Shown: positions 49,591-60,149 of the stretch, one piece after another
Layout: every line of letters begins with the position of its first letter
Numbering within the stretch: the first letter of the stretch is position 1
From: Monoplex corrugatus
Lineage: Eukaryota > Mollusca > Gastropoda > Littorinimorpha > Ranellidae
DNA length: 64,000 nucleotides
Reading direction: 5' to 3'
Assembly: GCA_030674185.1 (NCBI GenBank)
Contig: CM060307.1
Span: 60,433,981 to 60,497,980, forward strand
The notes under the pieces: generated by a model
Told to the model about the DNA's origin: nothing
Seen by the model: the letters and a program-made list of their open reading frames with translations, nothing else
Database searches by the model: none
Translations under genes and position numbers: made by a program

Positions 49591-50430
49591 AGACAGAGAC
49601 CTGTTAACCCAAGAATTTGCATGTCAGTAATGCCAACCACATTTGTCAGGAATTCTGAGCATCTGTCAGGAATCATTAAAAAAGCAAACTGGCGACCAAT
49701 ATAAAATCCACATTTGTTTAGTAAAAAAAAAAAAACCTGAAATAAACAGCTGTACGATAACTATTGACCCAAAACATGGTTGTGCTTTTCAAATGTACGT
49801 TAAAACAAAGATCAGCGTTGTTTTTAACTTTAGATGTAGCATACATAAATGCATAGATGGCTTTGCCAGTTTCTGTACATCTAGTCAATAATTAATCACG
49901 AAAATTACAGTCTGATTATTGTTAGATTATCTATGACAATGTGGTATGCTGCAGGCGGTCGTCTGACACACTGACCAATAATGTATAACAGAATCCAACT
50001 GTTTATGTTGTGTTGACAGTCATTTTTTCACCCATGTGAACATGCGAAGTCCATTTCACAGTTTGAACACTGGATTAGTATTTATACCCATCTGAAATGC
50101 AGAAAAGCACAGCCGTTTTCCATTGCAGTCATTCACCATATCTGTACAGTTGCCAAGTTTTCTTTTCAGGTGATAAGTCTGCTCCACAACTGGAGGTCAA
50201 GAAATGTTTTCAGCCTGACGCACTCATAGTGGAAACTCATGAATTAGACATCTCAGACAGCATAAATAAGAGATCCATGTCTTTTTTACGAATGTCTCGT
50301 AACTGTACTGTACAGAATGGAGTTTTGATGAACAGTTTTGTTCTGACTGGGATTTTCTTCCCAACCCATTAATGCCAGAGGCAGGGGTTGATTTCAGGAA
50401 TAATTCTGGTGAACTCAGGAGGGTAAACAC
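49140..50430. other. No recognised gene
   Basis: Unique AT-rich sequence with a short GT run (49557-49588). A 91-codon frame at 50097 has no domain. Confidence 0.55.
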
Positions 50431-50431
50431 A

Positions 50432-50564
<133 letters not shown>

Positions 50565-50639
50565 ATATGCATACATGTGATAGAGAGAGACAAGAGAGAG
50601 AGAGAGAGGGAGGGGGAGAAGCCAATTTCCAGAGAAATA

Positions 50640-51360
50640 CCTAAAATGAAGTTAAGCTGTTTAACTACGGTTATTTTTAATCATTTACGCAGAATGATAT
50701 TAAAGTTATTCGATATAACGATGCCGAGACAAATACTATCAGACAACAGGCCTAAGACATCATTCAGACAAGCACCTCCAACAATTTCAGTAGATTTTAA
50801 ACAACGTAAAATTAATTGGTCATACAAGGTCACAACTTCTACCTTTTTGTTTTATTCTCACAACTTGTCCTTTCTGCTTGTCTTGTCAGCACAAAGCAAA
50901 CCTTTTCTAACAGCCAAAAGCCAAGTCTCAGTTCACTATACAGTCAATGATTCCACACAAAACCATCATGATACACTGCAAATAAATAAAAATCTCCCTG
51001 TGGTCCTTTTTTGCTCCACCTTGGCAATACCACTGTTGACACAAACACTGTAGTACACTCATGAAAATTTGACAAGAAAACTAGTGCTTTCCTTCAAAGC
51101 AAAAGCACCACGCAAGGTCAGTCACTTAATGTCCAAGTTGCCTCTGAGAGAGACAGAGGTGTAGGGCTGGCCCTCTAGGACTGGGGCCAACAGTGAAGTC
51201 ACCAAGTGGGACGTGAGTACGGTCACAATGTGCACACTACCAGGCTGGTAGCCACTGGTGTACTGAACACTATGGAGGCAACCACTGACTTAGCAGGGGA
51301 CACAGAGCAGCACAGTAGGTGGGTGTGAGTAAGAAGACAGGGGAATGACACGTAATGTGC
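50640..51360 (-). other. Probable PIP4K2 3'UTR
   Basis: This unique-looking sequence lies directly downstream of the PIP4K2 stop on the minus strand. A single AATAAA (plus-strand TTTATT) lies at 50851-50856. Short GA and then GT repeats begin just beyond, at 50562-50625. There is no transcript evidence, so the UTR end is an inference. Confidence 0.4.
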
Positions 51361-51545
51361 TCATTCGATACACTTTGAAATGAAGTCCAAAAACCGGCGA
51401 GCATACTGATCTGGTCGTGCAGTGGATATTTCAGCACCAGCACCGTGCTTGACAGTCTTTGCTGCTTGTGCTGTACGCTTCTTCATGCCATACTTGGTCA
51501 GCACATCAATCAGAGCCATGAAGTAAACTTCTGATTTACCAGATG
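51361..51545 (-). CDS. PIP4K2: PIP4K2 terminal exon with activation loop and stop
   Basis: The exon is 185 nt, entering at phase 1, so the split codon TCA is completed here. It encodes [19 protein letters not shown], the lysine/alanine-rich activation loop [20 protein letters not shown], and the C-terminal helix [17 protein letters not shown]. The stop is TGA at 51363-51361. The acceptor is tgtgtgcag. The nearest downstream poly(A) signal on this strand is an AATAAA at 50856-50851, giving a possible 3'UTR of about 0.5 kb. A longer UTR cannot be excluded. Confidence 0.95.
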
Positions 51546-54500
51546 CTGCACACATAATGGGACATTTCATTCACTTTCTCTGACCTCATTATATGCATAT
51601 GATTTTAGCATAAATACACACACTTACACACATGGCAGAACTATATGAATATATGAATACACCATTTTTTTCAAAACCAGCCTTTGTTATATTTTCCCTT
51701 GTATAATCAACAAATTTCAGTATAAAATCATGTATACATACCAACAATTCAAAATATTTTTTTTATCAATATACACTGAAGGGCACAGTAGTCAATCGGG
51801 TAAACAAACTTCCATTAAGAAGGTCCTGGGTTTGATTGCCTGGACATGTTTACCTGGTTGAATAAGGAATAGAGAGTTTTTCCATCAACATGTGTAAAGA
51901 CTTGCTAATGCCTAAACCCCCTTCCTGTGTACATCCATGCAGAAGATCAAATATTCATATTAAAAATCTTGTAAGTCATGCCCATCAAAGATAAAGACAT
52001 GAAAAAACATACTGAGTTTTCAGTAGTATCCATAATGGGCCTAAAGAACGGCACAGTGCAAAAATGACATATAATATGTGAATACAGCATTCCAATACCT
52101 TTTATGAAATACAGCATTCAAATACCTTGTATCTTTTAACAAATGTCAGTGATTGATGAAGGTAACACTTACATTCCACTGACCGCACTCCAAACCGCTC
52201 CAGTTCCCCATCCAGCTCTCCACTGAAAGGCGGCATGGGCGTGATAGGCTGGGGGGAATCAGGAGGGGTCGGAATTCCTTCCCCTTCATCATCCACTCCA
52301 TTCTCCTCTTCCTCCCCTGCTTCCTCAGTGACATCTTCCCCTAAGGCCTCCTCTTCTTCCTCTTCCTCATCAGCAGGAACAGGGAAAGTATTGCGCTGCA
52401 GTTTGTCCTCCACAGTGCAGTCATGGATGCCCACGATCAGGCTGTAGTCCATAATATGTAGGCCTGATAAGAACTGCATGATACAGAAACAGAAAATCAG
52501 CACTGTAACATCAGTGACTATATCAGTTTGTTATATGAACCAATTATGAAAACAAAGCACAAGAGCATGCACACACACAGACACACACACATACATACAT
52601 ACTTTTTCCAAATCCAAGTAAGAAATACAATATTCAGTCAAGGATCCAAAGGACAAAAAGCTTATGTCTGTAAAAGATACAATGCAGAAACTTTCTATAC
52701 TTAAAAGGACATATATGCTGATTCAACTTCATATGCAATCTATATACTAATACAATGAAACTCTTAATACATGCTGCAATAACTTCTTCTACATTCAAAT
52801 TCTATATAACTGTACAACACAATACACCTTGAACTGTGTACTGGGTGACTATATTACATACAACATGGATGGAGTCTCTAGATTCCTTGAAGATCGTCTT
52901 TCCCAGCAGCATCATAACATCCCTCTTTCTTTCAACCAGAATCATCAATCTGACCAATAAACAACATCTGCAACTTTGAATAAAAGTTCCAAATGTTCAG
53001 CTAAAAATACCATTTTCTTACAAGAAATGTTTAAAATAAACATTGGTAAAAAATAAATAAATAAATAAACAATTAAGTTATGATCAATCACTGTGTCAAG
53101 ACTTTCATCACACAATGGACTCTCACAACAACAGACAAACAGAAACGTGCCTTCTTTCATTCAACAAAAATAAGAGAACGCAAACTAGCTAATCACATTA
53201 ATCATTCATTTATTTGAGGGACTTTTCATCAAAATAAACTTCTCATAATCTCAAAAATAATACACATGCAATAGAAATTCTTGCATCTCAAATCCACCTT
53301 GTTACAAAGAGCAAGCACCCAAACCAATTCATAACAGGACAATCAAAATCGCCCCTATGTCACAAATCTATTTTTCAGTATCCTGTTTCACTTATCTGAA
53401 ATCTCTTCTGGTCACAATGCCAATAATATTAATGCTTCTAAATCTTTTTGCAAAAATCCCTGGCAGTCAATATTCTTCACATAGAGTATAAAACAGATTA
53501 AGTAATCTCATATAAAACGCTTTATACTTTAATAAGCTTAAACCAATAAACTTCTGCTATGACTGCCAAAGAGATCCAGGACATATCAACAATACAGTGC
53601 TCAACAGTATCACATAAACAAGACAGGAAGTTGTCCCACATACTCAAAATCATTTAGTATTCTCACCTTCAAAGTCAAAATCACAGTTCACCTAGTACTT
53701 TCTAAACACAACTTATTTGTCACAAGAAACGTCACTCAACAATACTCAAAGCGGTTAATCTCCCTTTATATCATGGTTATCCACTACATCTTCCAAACAT
53801 CCAAAATCATCACACATGAAAGCACAGGAACAACAAAAACCAACTGCTTGTTCCTGACACACTAATTTGATTTGATCCCCTCCCCACATCCTGTTTCTCC
53901 TCCTCGGTTCCCTTTGCTTGCTTTTTTCCCAATATCCCTTCTGAATGTATGTGTTTTTAAAGATTTCTTTTTATTAAATAACTGAAAGACAATGAGCACC
54001 TCCACATCTTTTTGTAGCATCTGCATGATCTTGTCCTTTTCCTCTGTGCCAACACAGATAACAGCGCCATCATTGACAAAGTCGTTGTCTTTGAATGTGG
54101 GCAGCTCTTTTGCCTGTAACCAACACACCCAATGCTGAAGAATCATTCAGTTAGTATAAAGTTCATCATGACTTCATGAAAATAATCGGAAATGTTTAAA
54201 AAATCCAGATATCATAACTGCAAACAAAAACAATGACTATTTTTTCTTTAAACGAAAAGGCAGAGAACAGGATTTTTATATAAAAAAAAAGTTTCAAACT
54301 ATAAAACAAGCAAGAAACAAAGATTACACAAGGTATACAACAATCAATAACAAAGTATAATTATAGTACATGCCTCTTGACATGGTAAACTGAAAAATGT
54401 TTTATGATCAGAAATATATTTTGATAGATCTCTGAAACAGTTCAGTATTAGTATACCTACTGACAAATCATTCAGACAAATTAATATACAGACCAGTTAT

Positions 54501-57500
54501 ACTAATAGGCTATGGTCAACAAATCTTTAAGATTCTGGTCAATTCATTTGATTTTTCTTTCAGTTTATTTTTCATTATCCCATGAGCTTCACTGCAGGCC
54601 ACTGTATCTTCAATTTGTTTTCAGCAAGTAATAAGCTCCTTATGGAGTCTTCTGTCACTTTGCTTTGATATTTCACTGGTAATTGATATCATTTGCTTTG
54701 CATGTTTCATTAAGGGCAGTATCTTCAGGGATAATTCAATCATTCATTATTCAGAAATCTAAGCAGTATGTCGCACGCACACATGCACACATGTGATAAT
54801 TATCATGTAGTAAAGATATGCATATCTGATGCATTACTTGAACATCATATGTACTAAATAAACTGACCAGGATGTCCTATGAACATAATACAAAATGTAA
54901 ATTTTGAGCAGAAGCCATGGACAGTCAGTCTATAAGTTGATGTGACCGATGCAAAGAGAAAACACTGACCACATGATTATGTGAACACAGCATCAGACAT
55001 CACAGTAAATGTGTCGATCTTCTGCATACAACACTGTGCTGACATCACCATGTTGCTAGGGTAGCCATTTTGAATTGCAAAAAGAATGGTGTGGCCGACA
55101 AATGATTATGTGGCTGGGTGCGAACATTATGCATGGCAAGTCTTTGCAAACATGTCTTCACTTTTAGAGCTACACCTCAAAGTCTACAGTAGATTTGGTG
55201 TTGATGACAATCATTAAAAAAAAAGAAGAAGAAGAAAGAAAAAAAAAAGGGGGGGGAGGGGGGGGAGGGGGGGGGGGGGGATGTAACCAAAAGCATGACT
55301 GTGTGAGCATAACTCGCTAGGTCAATATAAATCAAATTTTAATCATGCTGATATGTTGACAGGAGGATGTTTTGTATGAAACACACTGAAGCAAAGACAA
55401 AATGAAATGCTTTTGTAACCAGCTGACTAGCTCAACAAACTTCCAGCGATCAGCCTTGGTGTACCACCAAGCTTCCAATGATCAAGGTTTCAATAACAGA
55501 GCTACCCTGTGTACATGCATGTGTATGTGTGTGTGCATGCAAGTTTATCCTCCCAATTTTGGTGTATAGGTATCTGTTTATCCTCAAAGGAAGTACTTTT
55601 CATAACATAGGACCTAGTATGTAATGCTGAAAGCAGACATATAAAAAGAATGAAGAAAGCATCTTGCATACCTATCCACACTTACCTCAATGAATATTAT
55701 GTGTTGTTTATATTAATCCATCTTTTTTAATGAAAACTTTCATTTTGGTGCGCTTAAGTAAACTGATGAATGTGTAAAAAAAAAAAGTGCTGAGATGTCT
55801 TTTATTTTCACACACACATGCATGGATGCAAGCATGCAAGCGTGCATGTACGTACACATGTCCATACATGCATGTGTGTGGTGTTGTGGTTGTTTAGATT
55901 TGGATGCCTGCAAACTTTTTCATGATATTTACTCCATTATTGGGACTTCTTAAAAACTACTTGGACCCTTTGGAATTTACTGAGACCATCAGGTGCAGAT
56001 ATACAGCATTAATTCAGATCCCCTCAAATTTCCAGGCAAAAGACACTGCAGAAAATTGTATTTCTGACCATCAAACATCACGTGAAATCTAAGTGACTTA
56101 CCCTTTCCTTGTCACTGGCCTGTCTGTCAACTGTAGAACCCTGCAAAAAAAAAACATGAAAATAAAAATAACATTAAGAAGGTCTACTCTCATTTAATCT
56201 AATCTGTACTGCTCATCTTGCCACTGTTTCAACATTTTCATGAAAACTGAAGACTTTTGAGTACTTGTTATTATAACAGAAGAAACAGACACTTCTTGCT
56301 GAAGACTACTTTTACAAATAATTAGAGATGGATTCAGGAGTCTGGAGTATGAGTTTGTTCAAGACACGTTCACTGCACTCGGAAAATTCTTTTTGCTCTC
56401 CACTCAAATCTATCATCACTTATCTGGCCGACTTCTTAAGCCTGGGCAAAATCCCATGTGCTGGCACAGTCTTAAGATGGATAGGGCAATAGGACATTTG
56501 AGACTGGATCATTATACTGGGTAGCAAGCCAAATTTTACCATGCAGGATGGGATTCCAGCAGAGAGTGGGAAGAGAGAACAAGTCAGAGAAAGTGAGTGG
56601 GGAGGGGGGAGGGAGGAAGGGAGAGAGAGGGAGGGGAGAGAGAAAGAGGGAGAGGGGGAGAGAGAGAGAGAGCGCTAAAGAGGAGCATAGGGGGCTAAGA
56701 GAATCAGAAGATGTAGAGAAGAGGAAGAAGAACAGAAGGAATGGGATGGGAAAGAGTAAGGGGGAGAGAGAAGGCAGAGGCTGGAGGAGGGAGAGGAAAA
56801 AGAGAGAGAGAGAAAGAGACAGTGTCTTTAGCAAATGAATGAAGAAGCAGGAGGGAGTTGTAGGTAGTGGTAAACCATTGTCTTTGAAGAAAAAAGAAAA
56901 CATCATTACAGATAGTTTGTTTATAACTACTAGCTGGCAGTGGTGAGGTTAGTCATAAGGTGGGACTTGGGGGAAGGTGAAGGTAGTAGAAGGGCTGGGG
57001 CATAAAGTGGGACTTTGGGGTGGGGGTGGGGGTGGGGGTAGTAGTAGGACTGGGGCATATGGTGGGACTAAGACAAAAAACACATCAGAAAACAGTAAAT
57101 TATCACTAAGTCATCTCCACACCAACATTGGCTTCTGCCTAAATCAAAATGGAGTAATAATCACAGCAGAGAAGAGTAGGGCAGACAATAAAGTTTGGTG
57201 AAAGACCATAAAATTGCCATACCCTGCTCAACAATGGGCCACATATACATGATAAGTGATTTGTGGAACCTTTTCTTATTTTAACTCTGACATCAACACG
57301 ACACATAAATAAAAACTGAACACTGGCAGTTAAGAACAGAGTATACTGTGAAAAGACTGCAATTTGTGTGTGTGCACATATGTGCATGTGTTTGACCAAA
57401 AGGTCACCGGATCCAATAATTCTGTGGATGACTTCAGTTTATATTGTAAGAGAAAAGTTTATATAACATGCTATACAGTGTTTCCACAACAAAGATCATT

Positions 57501-59353
57501 AACTGTAGTTCTTTAACTCACTCGGTACGGAGAGTTTTTCCCCTTGCGTTTCCCCTGGTACGGCCCATTTTGAAGGGTTAGGAAAAAAATCACAAAAAAT
57601 ACAAAACATAAAGGAACAAAATGAAACTTTCAGATCTGAATATTTACATGTTGGGTTAGTTCATGCCAAAATATTGAAGTTCTTCCCTGAATTTTTCTTC
57701 TTCATGTGCCACGTTGAAAATACCCCAAATTTTGTGGTCAGCATCACCGTACAGTCACACATACCCCAAATTTTGTGGCCAGCATCACCGTACAGTCACA
57801 CACTTTGATCAGCTCCATGAACACACAGTCAAAGGTGAGAAGGTCTTTGTATGCACAAAACAACATGAATAAAGTAGACTTTGCTCAGGGTAAAAAAAAA
57901 AAAAAGATTATTAGTGATATTATATGAATAAATGTTACAAACTGTTACACAGGGGAGTTATAGGGGCGTGGCACTCAAATGAGACATGCAGGCCACAAGA
58001 GCCAGAGAAGGACGCAAAGTGGGAGAAAAACTAAAATCTTCGTGCCAGTCATGCTTTCATAAAGTGAATGAAAACTCCATCAGGCATGCGACTCGCTGTA
58101 CTTGGCCTGCTGACTGCTCGCCTCTCGTGACGTGTACGCCCACCTCCCTTTCCCACTTCACTGTCGTCTGAAACTGGGTCACTGTCAGTACCTTCTTGCT
58201 GGCAGCTTCCATCACTTGATACACTTTCACCATTATCTTCAGCATACTCCTCGATGTCCAATCCTTCAGTCTGAAGCACTTCAATCACTTTAGCAGCAGT
58301 AAAATGCCGCAGACGCAATCTACTTTGTTCGAAAACTCGTACTCGCCTGCGACGCCATTTTCGACACGAATGCAGATTAGCAAGTCATTCGGGGTGCCGA
58401 AGACAATTGCTTCCCGATGAGTGTAGTGTTACAGAATCTCACGAAGTAACTTTCCACTTGACCCTTGATATGTTTGCAGTGACCACTGTGGCTATGGTAG
58501 GCATGCAGGCTCAAAAGGGGAGCGTCGAAAAATGTTTAATTATCGAAACCGCTATAGCGTTCCGTCGTACGCAACCATGCCTTTCATCACGACCGCTATA
58601 GCGTTCCGTCGTACCGAGTGAGTTAACTCCATTCACCGAGTGAAATAACAGGAAACCATTCTTCACAGAAAACAGTATTATAAACTGATGAACAGAGAGC
58701 TGATACATGATACTGGAAAGTATAAAGCTGGGTTCAGACAGATCTGGCTGCTTCCTGGCAGACACTTTATAGAATGACCATGTCAACATTTTCCACATGT
58801 AATACTGGTAGACCATGCTGAAGTCTTGTCTAAAGTTATCCCCTTGTTGTTGTTATCTTGTTCACTTAAATCTTGCGATAGTTTGACATTTTGTTATGCC
58901 TGTGTGCCCAATGAAATGTTAAGCCTATATGCCTAAGGGATGTGCGTGCAAGCATGCACATGTAACAATGTATTCAAGCATTTGTGTGTACAGCTGTATA
59001 TGTGTGTGTGGGGGTGAGGGGTTCCAAACATTTTATGATTTCATTACATTGATATGGAATATTTTGTGTTGTCTTCACACAGAGGCACACACATTCGCAT
59101 GTACCTGTGCGTATGTATATATATATGTAAATGTGTGTGCGTATGTGTATATGTGTGTAACATAACACTGACATGCCTGCAGGCCAAATTTCCTTGGTGT
59201 TTTGAAAAGGACAAATAAAAAATCTTGAATCTTTAACTTGAGATGTGATATCTCAAGTATGAGCCTGAAGGTGTATGAGGCCAAATTCAAAATTTGATAA
59301 GAACTCTTTTACAGCTGAGATCATCAGCATCACCTATCATTCACACATGCGCG

Positions 59354-59428
<75 letters not shown>

Positions 59429-60076
59429 CTCTTCTCTCTCTCTCTCTCTCTCCCTCTCTAAATCTATTAATAATTATGTTATGCTTAGATAGGTTTATTA
59501 AGAAAATGGGAACAATTTGCCTTCTATGGAGAAGACAGTGTTCCTTTACCATCCTGTTATTTCCTTACCCTTTTTACACTAATTCTGTCATTCATCCGTT
59601 TTTCTCTGTTCTCTTTGTACTCAAACTATTCTTTTCTACTTTATCAATACCACACCTCCTGTGAATTTTGTGCTGCTGCGAAGCATACACAGAACACAGG
59701 TAAACTATCAAATCTACTCACGTTAACTTGTTTTGATTAACACTTTATCCTCTTCAAGTCTACAAAAGATAAGTATCTCCTGAACAGGGCACATGAGCAC
59801 TCACACAACAAATTAGTATTTACTTGAAGAACAAAACACATAAGTTGATATGGCATTACTAAGATTTGCCAATTAAGGTTTTTGTTATTTTTGTGGACTT
59901 TATAGCACACTCACATAACAAATCAGTATTTACTTGAACAACAAAACACATAAGCTGATATGGCATTATTGATATCTGATGGATCAAGATTTGCCGAGCT
60001 AAGGTCTCTGTAATTTTTGTGGACTTTATAGCACTTTAATGAGGTGCCTGGAGAAAAGTTCCATTTGTGTGTGTGT

Positions 60077-60149
<73 letters not shown>

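Larger units (their letters stand above)
57517..58622 (-). mobile_element. piggyBac-type DNA transposon, internally deleted (non-autonomous)
   Basis: The 1106-bp element is bounded by TTAA at 57513-57516 and 58623-58626, the target site of the piggyBac superfamily. Terminal inverted repeats are 13 bp and identical: ctcactcggtacg at 57517-57529 and its complement at 58610-58622. On the minus strand an open frame starting near 58380 and ending at 58049 reads [10 protein letters not shown], then [16 protein letters not shown] and an acidic Ser/Asp/Glu stretch. This resembles the N-terminal region of PGBD-like transposases (inference). The catalytic DDD core is absent, so it cannot move itself. 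A 23-bp subterminal repeat containing the palindrome cgctatagcg occurs twice (about 58549-58571 and 58592-58614). A 41-bp tandem pair lies at 57721-57802. Confidence 0.85.

Noticed and set aside
54114..54146. Extending PIP4K2 exon C upstream through the in-frame [11 protein letters not shown]
   Set aside because: The family alignment starts at AKELP, preceded by the acceptor CAG. The extra residues are intron sequence.
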